Shown piece after piece: positions 28,877 to 41,074 of a stretch of 64,000 nt of DNA. Both the position numbers and the translations under genes were made by a program. Positions within the stretch are counted from its first letter, which is position 1, and every line of letters starts with the position of its first letter. The notes under the pieces are model-generated. The model was not told the origin of the DNA, did not search any database, and saw only the letters and a list, made by a program, of their open reading frames with translations. The stretch spans positions 806,001 to 870,000 of the forward strand of contig NW_026570241.1 in NCBI RefSeq assembly GCF_019649055.1, given 5' to 3'. The DNA is from Paramacrobiotus metropolitanus. Taxonomy: Eukaryota; Tardigrada; Eutardigrada; Parachela; Macrobiotidae.

Positions 28877-31191
28877 CTACACGATCAGATTTTGTCCAGG
28901 ATAGATCACATCAGGATTTTCAATATTATTGTCGACGACGAGCTGCTGCCAGTTTTTCCCCATCTTTTCGGCAATTTTGGCTATGGTGTCCCCATTTTGT
29001 ACAATGTACCTGCGAACTAAATCAAAACTCAAACTCGAACTTTCAGTACGAAAGCGATTGCGTTCGTACCTACGTTCGGGAAAGAACCGAAACGAATGCA
29101 CCGCAATTTCCACATCCTCCATATCGCCCGCTTCGTTACTGTATCTTTATGAACGCATAAGCTCATCGTTACAGGAAGTGCTTTCTGTGGAATACTCTGC
29201 GAATTGCCGGTATAACTCCATATCTTAAACAACAAATCCCGGTTGCTACTCTGATGACCGTGTTGGGAAGAAAACGTCACGTTTCCCGGCTTCCAGTCGT
29301 AAGTATGCGTTGTATACGTCCCAGCAAGGGAAAACGAGAAAGCGTACGTGCTGCTTATCCGCACCGCTTGTAAAGGGCGCAGGCAGGCGCCGACTGGTGA
29401 CCCCGTAACTAGCGATCGGAGCATCGGCGTTACCCCACCGCGAAAACTGAATACCAATACGTGGATGAGGATCCATTTGACTGTAGAGGGCGAAGACGAC
29501 GTGAGGATGTAGTTGATCAAGACGGCTTTCAATGTGAAACTGATGACGCCCGAAACCGAACGTATCGACCGAGCGGACGCCGGCGCAGTGAAAGAAATTG
29601 TTGCGTTTCGTCAGACGGAGATGCAGATGGTCGTTGATGACTTGGATGTTGTTCACACCCGGGTCGGACATTTCCATTACCGTCCACATCAGGTCTGAGA
29701 AACGTATCGTGGCAGGACTTTTCTCCGATGCTGCAGCGGTTGCCGCCGTAGTTGTCGAAACAGTATTTGCGCTATCCATACCAATTGTAGTCTGATAACC
29801 TGGTTTTCCACTGGTGCTGCTCACGTCGCAGTGCAATTGCGGCATGCTCTCCACTCGTTCAAAGTTGTCGTCGATACACCCGTAAGCCTTCTGCAGTTTC
29901 GTGACGTCCAGCGCGCTCAGCCATTTGCGCTGACCCATTCTCCCGGGCGAACGAATCTTGGGAATGATGGCCGGTTTGTCGCGGCTCTTAGCGAAATCCC
30001 ACGCTGCATAGTGCAGAATGGATTCGTAGTCGTACTGGAGACCGTGGGTGGGCATATGTGGCAAAATACCGTAGTTCAATTCGTACATGTTGGGCTGGAT
30101 GTTTTCGCTAAAGACTTGGACGAACTCATCACGGTCGGGTCGGTTCTGTTCGTGGTAGAAGCCGAGCGCATGGTGGAGTTCGTGCAGAATTATTCCGTCT
30201 TTCAAACAGCTACTTCCCAGTCGAATTTCCGTAGTTCGTCCGGGTACCAGCCCGACGTGGGACATGCACCTACAAGTTACAAGCAAGTAGAAGTACAATA
30301 GATGACTGATTATACATATTTCTATTTTTTGCACGACTGTAAAAGAATACGAATTTCTGTAAACACTGCTGACGCAATCTATAATTTTCAACCGGCTGCA
30401 ATAAAGAGTCGCCGTAACTTTAGCTACTGACCCTCACCCAACGGGAACGATGGATATGTATTCGGCTTCCTCCGTTTGGATCTTGAAAGACAAGCAGTAA
30501 TCTGTGCGTCGTTCGATGGTGTTCATGGCGTTACGAATACGATGCTTGGCTTCTTCGTCTGTAAATATTTACCTAATGGGACTACATAATTCCCGAAACA
30601 ACTACTAATAATTCCACTAGATTAATAATTCCATGATTTATTATAAGCGAAAAGTACGAAATAAGAATGTATTATGAACGAAATTATTACCGTACTACCG
30701 ATTCATATTATTTTTGTACAACGTACGTTCAACCCACTGCATTTATACTGCTGTAAATTAATATTAAACACTGGTATGCTGCTAGCCTGCTGCATTATGT
30801 AAATACTGGTTAAAACGGTTACTGTACCGAATGCCGGGTGTAGCCGATATGGAATGCACTGTCCGCTGTTAGGCCAGTAATTGCTACCCAATACATTGTG
30901 ACTGCTTCCCGGTTCCTCTGCAGCCAGCATCGGGTATCCCGGTATGGCTCCATCTTCCCAGATAATATCGGCTCTGGTCAGTGCTTCTTCCGATTCGCTG
31001 ACGGATGGGGGAATTCGATGCCGCCATTCTGCGCCGAGAACATGTCATATTCGAAATTGTTGGGTAATGCCGTTCAAAGAGTGCTGCCCACCTGATGGTA
31101 ATTCTGCGCAATCAATCTGTTTCAAGTGTAATAGGCAATGCGCAATAAGCAGAGCACTGAACATCAGTCGTAGAATTTTCGTGCTGAACAT
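28877..31191 (-). pseudogene. Secreted astacin protease with GH16-like and LysM domains, two frameshifts
   Basis: Four exons on the minus strand join in phase: 31191-31092 (signal peptide, hydrophobic LRLMFSALLIAHCLL), 31028-30828, 30558-30438 and from 30269. The first intron is 63 bp. The astacin zinc site is complete (HELHHALGFYHEQNRPDRDEF), but the Met-turn reads SILHY, with Leu for Met. A Thr/Ala linker follows, then a GH16/concanavalin-like domain (DHLHLRLTKR...CAGVRSVDTFGFGRHQFHIESRLDQL). The catalytic EIDIE signature is replaced by RIGIQ, so it is probably a binding domain. The frame changes at about 29340 and again at about 29140, ending in a LysM domain (RRYIVQNGDTIAKIAEKM, about 29015-28880) that would bind chitin or peptidoglycan. 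The first frame alone ends at 29246 with 481 residues. This is a pseudogene or holds two assembly errors. Confidence 0.8.
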
Positions 31192-31902
31192 TGCGGTGGT
31201 CGCAGTTTTACTCGCAACAAAAATGGATTATATTTCCAGTTGCCCAAATTGCTAAAGTTGTAAAAATGTATGGCGGACTGTTTGGCTGCAAACTCCATGC
31301 TTACTCTTCTGGTAGGTGAAACGGCGCATCAGACCACATTAACATTACCTAAAACGCAAACTCTGTGTGTTTCGCATGAAGGAATCACAGGAACTGCCAT
31401 GTGATACACTATAGTTACTACTGGATTTAAAAATCACGTACCGCGTCGACCGCTCTAGTACTTAATATGAATAATTTAAGCTTTACATTATTAAGTAAAA
31501 TTTCATGCTGTTTTATTAATAGTAACAACACGCGATAACTCTATTGCAGCCATGGTAGCAGGCTTCTGAATGACCACTGGACTTCACAAATTTGGGTTGT
31601 ATAAGCCAAAAGGTTACCAGTTAGAAATTACCCGCAGTACTGGAAGAAATCTGCCGCAACTCAAAAATTAAAACTTGATCGGTACAAGTTGAAATAATAG
31701 GAAAATGAGAGGAGAAACCAAAAACCTGCATGAGATGTCTAGCAATTTTCGTATTGCAGGATTGCTGTTCCTTTGCTGCATAAATCCTGTTTATCAAACG
31801 TTATTTTTTGTTGAAATGAATAGTGAACGAGAGTGGTTGTGCTGGAGTTTATGCAGTGCGACCATTTAATTTCAGTTATTTATCGCCAGCACTAGTTTAA
31901 AA
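31192..31902. other. Upstream region of the astacin gene; no other gene seen
   Basis: A weak AT-rich TATA-like sequence lies about 40 bp before the astacin start. Nothing else is supported. Confidence 0.35.
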
Positions 31903-32896
31903 ATGGACGTAAGTAGACAATGGTACGTAGACAACATAAACATACTTGCGGAAAAGGAACGATTATTACTACAGGAAATACGAAAAACGGTTTTTCTTAT
32001 ACAGCACATATTAACATTACTTAACGCTTGATTTGGGTACATTTCAGATAAAGCTTGCGGACATTAATTCTTTTTTAAAAAGATTGCCACCACACCTTCG
32101 CTATGGGAAGTTTTTGGTCTGACTCCTATTTGTTATGTGCAGGAGCCGGGCACCGTTATATATCTCGGGCCCGGCGTCCTTCATTCCGTAATTAATATCG
32201 GTGGAAATGTGAGCCAAGCACGAAATTTTATTGACGAACGTTGGATTCCAGTCATTGACACCGTTGTACTATTTCGTCAAAAAGTTAGTCTATAGCAATT
32301 TACCTTGAGTGCCTCCGATTTACTATGTCTTTAATTAATCACAGTGTATCAAGTTGCGCAACAACTCTAATTTGGAAATACTGCATAAGTGGACGCTGCT
32401 GCTTAGAGAACGGTTACTCGCCCGCACTGCAGCTGCTGTACAGGCAGTCAATCGACGCCGTTTTCCTGTGCGATATAAAAAGAAATATGGAAAATTTTTG
32501 GGAGCGACTAATTCATTTTCAAAAAATTTCCCAAATGCTCTGGGTGAAATTGACGTTTTGGACATCAGCTGTCTGCCACCTTCTGTATTCCCGGCAAATT
32601 TAATCTTTGATGATGATGCCAACTGCTTCCTTGCCCCACCGACAACTAGCATATCGTTAAATGCGCCGTTGGTAAACGGTCAATTTCGCGCAGAACGGGC
32701 ATTACTGAATTCCGGAAAAGCTTTTGTGTGCCAGTATGCGAAGTGTACAAGATCTTACAACAGTGCTACTGCACTCAATCTCCACATCCGCGGAAAACAT
32801 AAAAAGAAATATGTGTGCGATTTATGCAAAGCTGCATACTGCTCTCCACATTGGCTCAAGTTTCACCAATCTACCCACCATGGTAACAACAAATAA
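31903..32896 (+). pseudogene. JmjC-domain C-terminal part plus two C2H2 zinc fingers
   Basis: A possible first exon (ATGGAC before GTAAGT at 31909) is followed by an exon at 32048-32283. That exon contains VQEPGTVIYLGPGVLHSVIN and NVSQARNF...RWIPV, the C-terminal half of a JmjC (Fe/2-oxoglutarate oxygenase) fold, including the third iron-ligand His. A 61-bp intron (GTTAGT...TCACAG) joins it in phase to the last exon (32345-32896). That exon carries two C2H2 fingers (FVCQYAKC...HIRGKH and YVCDLCKA...HQSTHH) and a TAA. JmjC plus fingers is known in histone demethylases. The N-terminal JmjC half with HxD is not found, and a T-run at about 32071 breaks the frame, so this is a fragment. Confidence 0.55.
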
Positions 32897-33179
32897 AATT
32901 GAACAATAAACTTAAACAATATTCGGTTTCTTAAGTAAATAGTTCTGTTACGTATATTAAAATTTCGAAAACCTGCTGTCATTCAGAATATACATATTAA
33001 ATCTATTTGATCTGAAAGCTTCCGCTTGCAGTCCGAAAAATAATATTGGAATTATTTAGGTAATCAAGATGAATCTTCGCGCAAGAAGTCCAAGTGCGGT
33101 CGGCGACCAATGAGTATCACTCCTGATGTTTTCTAGATTTGTGTTCCGTTATTTTAAACTACGCATTAGTAACTTGCAG

Positions 33180-33480
33180 AGGTTAACATTAAATTTACGT
33201 TGGTTGATGTTGGTTCCACTTTGTTGGACATAAACTCATCGGTGTTTTACACAGGTTAACAGCGAATTTACGTTGGTTTACGTTGATTGCACTTGCACTT
33301 TGCCAAACATAAGCTTAACGGTGACTTACGCAAGTTAACAGCAAATTTACACTGACTTACGTTACTTTACGTTGGTTTCACTTTGCCGACACGGACGTAA
33401 CGTGGGTTTACATGGCACGAAAATCTTACGTAGCATTTACGTTGATTTACGTATGTTTACTGTAACGAAAACACATGCCC
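33180..33480. repeat. Imperfect repeats of TTTACGTTGGTT
   Basis: The words TTTACGTTGG, TTACGTTGATT and CAGGTTAACAGCGAATTT recur at irregular 20-70 bp spacing over about 300 bp. This is a degenerate tandem repeat just before the 10-bp minisatellite. Confidence 0.6.
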
Positions 33481-33540
33481 GTTTTTTTCTTTAAAATAAA
33501 TCGCGCACTATCTGGTAGGTCTAGATCACTGCAAATTCCG

Positions 33541-33916
33541 TAGAGTTTCATTAGGTTCCGTGAGGTTCCGTACGGTTCCGTAGAGTTCCATTAGGTTCCG
33601 TCGGGTTCCATTAGGTTACGTAGAGTTCCATTAGGTTCCATTAGGTTCCGTCAAGTTCCGTAGAGTTCCATTAGGTTCCATTAGGTTCCGTTAGGTTCCA
33701 TTAGGTTACGTCAGGTTCCGTCAAGTTCCGTAGAGTTCCATTAGGTTCCGTCAAGTTTCGTAGAGTTCCATTAGGTTCCGTCAAGTTTCGTAGAGTTCCA
33801 TTAGGTTCCATTAGGTTCCATTAGGTTACATAGAGTTCCATTAGGTTCCATTAGGTTCCGTCAAGTTCCGTCAAGTTCCGTAGAGTTCCATTAGGTTCCG
33901 TACAGTTCCGTTAGGT
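33541..33916. repeat. 10-bp minisatellite GTTCCRTTAG/GTTCCGTAGA
   Basis: About 37 head-to-tail copies of a 10-bp unit with variants GTTCCATTAG, GTTCCGTCAA and GTTCCGTAGA, arranged in a partial higher-order pattern of three to five units. It ends just before the truncated astacin copy. Confidence 0.95.
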
Positions 33917-33952
33917 ACGTGCTCAGATTAACGTTGCCGTTTTTCCGCCTAA

Positions 33953-34471
33953 ACAATCTGTGCCATATATGGAGATGACTGCATGAAAGAAGGCATTATA
34001 ATGCACGAACTTTTGCATGCTCTAGGCTTCTACCACGAGCAAAACCGGCCAGATCGCGATGAGTTTGTGCAACTGTTCCCTGAGAACATACAACCGGAAA
34101 TATACGACACAAACTATCGCATCTTGCGTAGTATGCCCACACATGGCATTCCGTACGACTACGAATCCATCCTGCATTAAGGAGCCTGGGACTTCGCCAT
34201 CAAACGCGATAAGCCAGCTATAATTCCCAAGATCCGCACCTGTGTGAGAATGGGTCAGCGCAAATGGATGAGTCCACTGGATGTCGTGAGACTACAAAAA
34301 GCCTATGGATGTCTCGATGATAATTTTGAAAAAATTACGCCAAGTATTGCAGTTGCGTCCACAGCTGAGACAACAGCTCCACCCGCTCTAAATGCGAGCC
34401 TATCGAGCCAGAACCTTGCTGCGTTTTTTGCTGAACAGAGAACATGTAGGTTAAGAGAGAATAATTTTTAA
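33953..34471 (+). pseudogene. Second astacin copy, 5'-truncated, nonsense in the Met-turn
   Basis: The zinc motif HELLHALGFYHEQNRPDRDEF is complete and very similar to the minus-strand gene. Its Met-turn reads SILH followed by a TAA (34178-34180) where Tyr is expected; the frame then stays open to 34471 (GQRKWMSPLDVVRLQKAYGC). Upstream coding sequence stops at about 33950, next to the minisatellite, so the propeptide and signal exons are missing. It shares the Leu-for-Met change with the other copy, which shows common descent as an inverted duplicate. Confidence 0.85.
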
Positions 34472-34564
34472 ATGATATTATGAGCCACAAGTTTCACAAT
34501 CTTGATTTCTTTACATAAGTCACAGAAAACGGTGAATTTTGCTGATATTTCTGTTAGAACCCAC

Positions 34565-34880
34565 ATGGCGTGTTCGGACCATTTAAAATGCGGCTGTTTC
34601 CTTGGCTGGTGCTGGGCGTACGCTTACTGGGAACTGATGAAAATCGGCGATCCGTGGTGTTGGACGCAGCCGGTGGGTGTTCCAGGCGGGCAAAATCCTT
34701 TGCATCGTGCGCCGCTGATAACGATTGCAACATCACGATGACATGTGGCGACAACATCACATATGCCGGCAGCGGTCCACCAGAAGTGCGTCCAGCCTTC
34801 GCAGACGTCACAGCTGGGCCAATGTCGCAATGCAAAACAAATCTCCAATACTGCGGGCAGCTTTTATGTTTTTTAGGTAG
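34565..34880 (+). pseudogene. Cysteine-rich GWCWAY module, frameshifted
   Basis: After an acceptor-like TTCTGTTAG there is CSDHLKCGCFLGWCWAY...WCWTQ. In another frame from about 34680 comes SFASCAADNDCNITMTCGDN. Together they have the spacing of a small secreted disulphide-rich module, interrupted by a frame change near 34670-34690. It may be a last exon of the neighbouring astacin copy or an unrelated gene. The family is not identified. Confidence 0.4.
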
Positions 34881-34890
34881 AAATCCTTAG

Positions 34891-36180
34891 ATATACCGTA
34901 TACGTGCGTGCAGCGTTACTAGTTGATCTGCACTGACATAAACGTTTCCGCGCATATTGTTAACTTAAAGCGTGCATAAAGTTTCACCGTTTCACCACTT
35001 TATCAATGCTTTGCAGGCTATAGTGTCGGAGAGGGTGAATATTTGTCAAATATGCTGTTTAAGTGCAAAGATGGCCGTAATGTGGAGCCGATTTCAAGCT
35101 GCAAACAATGCCGTGACGGAGGTGCGGATAAGAACGACCACTGCGAGCCCTGAGATAATGCAAGTAAATCATCGTTTGCACTTTTTGGATAAGTGTTCAG
35201 CGTTAAATCTTTGTTATCTCTCTATGTTCGCTGCTGCGTTCGTTTCAGTGGAGCCAAAATCCACGCATTCAGTCTCAAAGCCAAATGTTTGGGCCGCAAC
35301 TAGGCTTTCGAAGGTTGTGGGCCCGATTTTTTTTAGTGGGACGATGTCGAAGATTTTCTTGTATTGCTGAACGCCGCATGGTGACCCGTGGCACAAAGCG
35401 TTTAGCGTGCGCTACATAAATATTATTGGTTTCATTATGGGCTTTTGCGTTTAAATATGCCTTTTATCATCTACCCTGCGTTTGTTATGTTGATTATCAA
35501 GGTAAAGATCTATATTACAACGGAAAACCCCGTACGATCTGGTCAGAACAAACCAAAAAATTAATTGAAAAACTGCTAACGCCGTTCGATTCAGCATGTC
35601 TGGAAACTGTTTCACATGCATTTTGTTTTGGTAATCATCCGCTCCGGCTCCGGTGCACAGACCCCGGTGCCGGTAGAGCTGAAAGCTCAAGGTGACCTTG
35701 AAAACAATTTCAGAGTCCGGTTGCGTGGAGCAAACAATCGGTACCAAAAATTTAAATCAAAATTTAAACCAAATAAAAACTTAAACTGGTATCTTTTTAG
35801 ATCAGCAAATTAATAAGGTTTAAACTTTTACTCCTACAAAACTAGAAAAGCCAGTTAGCAGTAACCCAAACGATGCTGCTTAAAGTGGACGGCTTCGTTT
35901 CAAAAAATCGTTATCAATTTAAAGCGCTCAAAAAAGAAACTGACCATAGTAATCGTTCAAACAGGCTGACCCTTCGTTGCAGTCCGAGCAAAGTAAGGAC
36001 AGTAATTAATTAATCAGCACATACGGTCCGTAAATTATTCCGTATAACACGGAATAATAATATGGTATCTACATTCTAGATCTTTATTACCACAAAAAAT
36101 AAAACGGTACACATGAACGCAGCTTTCCCGTACAACATCAGCAAAAACCATTTCTATAATCTTAATGCCCCGATTCCAAA
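34891..36180. other. No gene supported
   Basis: Only short frames are present (for example 35426-35813) without splice or domain support. Nothing recognisable was found. Confidence 0.4.
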
Positions 36181-36192
36181 ACCCGGCCAGAC

Positions 36193-36400
36193 GGTCACTC
36201 ATTGACGTAGCGGGCCGCTACGTCAATGAGTGACCGAAGTATCGTTACTGTCCAGAGCACACAGCCCGTTAGGTAAACGAATGACCGAAGCACCGCTACT
36301 GTCCAGAGCACACAGCCCGCAAGGTGAGCAGTTAACCAAAGTTCCATTACTGTCCAGCACACGAAGCCCGCTAGGTGGTTGAGTGACCCCTACCACCAGC
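36193..36400. repeat. 43-bp perfect palindrome followed by three ~59-bp tandem copies
   Basis: The palindrome at 36193-36235 has 21-bp arms starting GGTCACTCATTGACGTAGCGG around a single central G. Its right arm leads into tandem units containing TACTGTCCAGAGCACACAGC and GCCCGYNAGGT at about 59-bp spacing. Confidence 0.85.
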
Positions 36401-39280
36401 ATCCATTGCAGGCATTCCTTAGGTTGAAATTAGGTACCTGGTACTTGGTAGACTCAGAGTCGGGATGGAAAAGTTAACAAAAATTCCCCTCTCAGTCAAC
36501 GTGAATGCGTCTGAGTGCAGAAAAGCCATAAATTCACTTCTTATCCTATCTGCGTTTTAGCGCTGTTTTCAGACCATTTTGTTTTGCTGAAGGAATAGGC
36601 TGTTAACTAAATAACTGATCGAAATCATTTGAATAAACCGGCCGTAGACTGGAGACCACAAGAAACGCGGAAGCGAAGCCGAGGCTGTTTCTTGTATATA
36701 ATATTGCGTTGAAATACGTTCAATAAACCATGGTGTCACAGAGTTTTTTGTCAAAACGCTGCAGATTAGAATTCAGTAGATCGAAGAATTCGACCTCAAA
36801 ACACGGTACTTATTTTGATGTTTGCATAGGAGATTTTTCGGAAAATTCTAAAACAATGGCCTGAAGTTTTTCTTGCAGCAGTAACCACGATGCAATCCTC
36901 CCCGTCACAACACTCTTCTTGCATAATGTTAGTACAAATTTTTGTTTTTTAAATGTTTTTAAATGTTTTTTTTTACAAGTGTTTTTAAATATGTATATTC
37001 CTACGTAGTACAAATTTGTTGACTATAAAGGGTTTTTAGATATGTATAATCCTACTAAGTTCTTAGTACTTACTGCATGAAGCCATGAACAGTATGATAG
37101 AGACTGCCAATCTCCACTTCTTAAAGGGATGAGGGTCAGATCCCATTTCCCATTTGAATTTCCCATATTAAAATTATACGGGTGCAAAAACGCAGTGTAA
37201 CAACTTAACATGGTAATATGGAAACGGAAAAGGTCGAGAAATGTGGCCAGATAAATTGCTTAACAAGAAGTAGAGGGTATACGGAGTAAGCGGAAATTGG
37301 CACTATCTGTACCCTGCAGTGCATCGCAATCAGAATCAATAGGCGACATTAGAATTAAATATGCTCTACAGCAGGTTGTGCTTAAAATCTTGATAGTCGT
37401 TGAATTATGTAATTGTTGTAGCCCTGTAAGTCCGCATGCAATTTATCACGGACTTTTCCGCGCAATTTGAGCGGGGCCTACTAGTAATTCTATATTCGAG
37501 GTGGCACTTGACTGGCGTTCAGTTGCTCCCCAGTTTTCTTCTCCGTTTCGGACAGCCGTCTACTTTCTGGGAAATGCTGGGCGATTGTTTCCTTGACCGG
37601 CTATGATCTGCCGGCAGGTAGCCGACAGTAAGCCGGCAGGTGAACATGGCGCAACATGCCGTCCACCAGCATTGGGCGGATGACCGCCTGACGTTGGCTT
37701 TCTAGAGTTCTCGTAATGCTTTTTTTGTAGAAACTGAATTCCATGGGCATAATGTCTCCGCGTGCGACTCGTACCTATTTCCGACTCTTAAATCCTACGC
37801 CTTAACGACTGAGAGCTGAAAATTCGAATTATCTGAAAAAGTCTGATCTATTCCAGACGGTGTATAAACGATCTATGGTTTAATGCCAGTATAGTCAGAA
37901 TTCGCATTCATTTTACTAAAAGGTGAACTTCCCGTGTTTATCAGTCGTCATGACGTGATAAACACACAAACTCAAACTTTTGCTAGTAGTTTTATTGTGC
38001 TGCTAAAAATTCTTGCGCGTAGCCAAAAATCATAGCGCGGGAGACTTTCGCGCGTGGCTATTTCATAGAATAATACAAATGCATTACGAATGTATCAATC
38101 ATCATAAAAAGTGTTTTTGAAACGGAAGAGTGGCAGCGATAATTCAGTCTATTATAGGGTAATTAACGCGATAGACGTTTGAAAAAGCGTTTTTTAAAAG
38201 TAAGTTTTGGACAGTGAAGGTAGTCACTGCGGCCAAGGTAAAGGCAAACTGGAAGATGGCAAACTGAAAATACAAAGGTAAATGGCGGGCAAAGGCAAAG
38301 TGCTTGCATAGGTATAGAAGGACGACCCGACATATTGCAGCATTATTAATTATTACAGTGCTTGTTCGCTTCATCGTCGGTTTAGTATTGTTTGGGTAAT
38401 GTTCTGGAACGCCGCACTGACATCATAATTTACTTTGTAGTCGTACAGACATCATAATTTTACAGTACAAGAAGCAGCATGGGATTCGCCGCCGTGTTTT
38501 ATAGGAGCACACTTTTCTTCAAATTGTTGTGAACTTGTGATCCTTCGCGTCGAAGGTATAATCGGCGGACTGTTTACAGCGTTATAGCTTTACGGACTTG
38601 TTTTATACAGATACGTCTGGATGCTCTAATATTTATATATGCTCATTCGCCCTGGATTAGCTGTGCTGATTTGAATAAAATAGATTCTCTTGATAATCAT
38701 TGTGAATGAGAGTTTCATGTGCACATTTCACCCGGCTGACGACATTTTAAGGATTGCAGTTTAAGGTCAGTCGTTTATACGATGATCATTCATTTTATAA
38801 TTGGATTAGATTTCAGCTGTGTGATCCAGCGAATAGTTATGAGTTAGTACGTATGTTATACATATCAGCTAAAACTGATTATTTTAATTATTAATTTTTG
38901 CCCAACGCAACCACACTTCTAAATCGTTTTCACTTTAAGGGACAATCTTATGTTAGCACCGTTAATTAGCCGCATCTGTGAGTGGGCAGGATATGAACGT
39001 TTTGAAGCAAAGTACCTGTGACACGGTTCTTAAACCTGATAAATTAATAGGGATGGTTTTTACCTTTTGTTGTAGTTTTTCTGATGCAAAAGTTACGGGA
39101 TTGTTGCAACACAAATCCTATTTCTTTAATGGTAAGGAAACTGACGTCAATCGAAAGAACAAAATATTTAGCATAACTCAATCAAAGTGAAATATCCTTA
39201 ATCGTTGTCAGTGTGGCACTGCAGACACGGGGTCGGGCTTGGAGAAAACTAACTGCATGGGACAAACACTGTATATAGAG
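36401..39280. other. No gene supported
   Basis: AT-rich non-coding sequence with simple tracts (for example around 38220-38310, GGCAAA-rich). Frames are short and lack motifs. Confidence 0.4.
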
Positions 39281-39560
39281 ATGTGCGGTACATGAAATGT
39301 GTTGGTTCACCGGTGGTTCACTGGTGGTTCAATGGAGGTTTACCGTGGTTCACTTGGTTCACTGGGTTCAAGCAAAGTGGGGTGAGCGCAGGGAGAGATG
39401 TGCGTTACATGAAATGTGTTGGTTCACCGGTGGTTCACTGGTGGTTCAATGGTGGTTCACCGTGGTTCAGTTGGTTTACTGGGTTCAAGCAAAGTGGGGT
39501 GAGCGCAGGGAGAGATGTGCGGTACATGAAATGTTTTGGTTCACCGGTGGTTCACTGGTG
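39281..39560. repeat. 117-bp tandem repeat, about 2.4 copies
   Basis: ATGTGCGGTACATGAAATG recurs at 39281, 39398 (one base different) and 39515, exactly 117 bp apart. It is built from GGTTCACYGGTGGTTCA sub-units. The open frame across it is a product of the repeat, not a gene. Confidence 0.92.
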
Positions 39561-39650
39561 GTTCCGTTGATTTTTTACTTGGTTTATGCAAAGACGATTT
39601 AGACAACGGAGAAGCGTGCGGTGCTTGAGCCTGATAGTCCATTGGTTTAG

Positions 39651-39674
39651 TTTACTTGGTTTAAACCAAGTAAA
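39651..39674. repeat. 24-bp perfect palindrome
   Basis: TTTACTTGGTTT followed directly by its reverse complement. No flanking element was recognised. Confidence 0.85.
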
Positions 39675-40199
39675 CCAGTCATGGCCTAAGTACTGGTTTA
39701 AACCCATTGAACCCTTAATGTCCTAACTCAGACATTCTATAGAGAGCCAGCCACGGATGACGAAGCGTTCCAACTTTTGAAGCCCAGGGCTTATAATTCG
39801 ATTTTTACGGTATTTGTGCTTGAGCTTGAGCCAACCAGGTAGGCGGCGGATGGGCGGCTGCTGTGTGTACAGAGGATTCTGCTCTTACAACATCCGACGA
39901 AATTATATCCCTGCCGGAAAAAAAATCTTCCGCTAAAACGAAGAAGTTCTGCGAGAGAACTCCGTGAACATCTTTCTACATAGGTGATTAGAGACGCACT
40001 AGGGGAATATTGCGTACAGCGCCTGCTTGTACAAGCTCGAGCTATTGCACTCACATACAACGGCCATGCAGTGCAGCACACTCACACATTGAGCGTTGAG
40101 CACACAGCCACACACTCATTCTAACAAACGTGGAAGTTCCAACGTCTGCACAAGTGATGTTTCTGAGTTGGAATGCACTGCATAAGGCACAAGATCATC

Positions 40200-40258
40200 C
40201 CCAATTTCGACGGAGGACCTCCTTTTACGGACATTATTGGATTTTATAATTGTGCAAG
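40200..40258 (+). other. Possible 5' UTR exon of the F-box gene
   Basis: A strong donor GTGAGT follows at 40259, and a matching acceptor TTTTTTCCTCAG ends at about 41052, 22 bp before the F-box ATG. The left boundary is not determined. Confidence 0.4.
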
Positions 40259-41074
40259 GTGAGTCTCAAGTTTTGTGATCGTAGGTACTATACAAAAGTG
40301 TAGTCTTGTTTGAATGGGAAGATTACTGGAACCATAACGCATATTGCTGAGTCGAGTCTCGTTTTTAGGTGCTATTCCGTCTGCGGAGCTCCGCACAGCC
40401 TTCCTCTATTTCCAGTGTGGCGCCCTCCGGATCCGAGAATAAAAAAATCAGAAACGAAATGAAAAAGCAGCGCTAATCTAAACTGCCATTAAAATCAAAC
40501 AAATTTTTGATTGCATATTAGCGGGGCATTTCGCAGGGAATGTTCGGCTTTTACGGCTTTTCGAATGCTATGCTATTTGACTATCAATTCCACGATTGGG
40601 CCGCCTTGCACCAATCGGCGCGTTTGTTACAGTATCGTTACGCCTAGTGGTTTAGCACAAATGTGGTTGGGTGAAACCGGCCACTCACAGAACGGATAGA
40701 GGCTCGACGGGCCAATGCGAGAGCGGACATACTAACGTGCTCCGGTGATATGTGGAGTCATATCAACGCAACACGCTACGATCTCACTTTTTCCGGGAGG
40801 GTATGCGCGAGGAAATGTCACGAAGTGTTTTTTTTGTATTCAGCAACGCAAATCTGAAGGTTTAAAAATAATTGTAGTCCAGATTCTAGATGCTTTGGTC
40901 TCTACTCCACCAAAATTGTTTTCTTCGATCTAAATTGCAAAAGGGTGTCACAAGTTCACAACACTGTCGATGATTTCCATTGCTGTTAAATGTTAATACG
41001 AAAGATCCAGCTGGTTACATGACATTGCCACTTCAAATAATTTTTTCCTCAGACTTCAAGATTTGGATTAAAAT

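Noticed and set aside
29130-29345. Introns as the explanation for frame changes in the GH16-like domain
   Set aside because: No GT...AG pair of workable length lies at the change points; single-base lesions or errors fit better.
33541-33916. Regular short repeats that could suggest a CRISPR array
   Set aside because: The unit is only 10 bp, without spacers, in an animal genomic context; it is a minisatellite.
35426-35813. Frames of 65-89 codons as a small gene
   Set aside because: No consistent frame, motif or splice sites.
39283-39602. Two overlapping 95-101 codon open frames
   Set aside because: They are produced by the 117-bp tandem repeat, whose length is a multiple of three.
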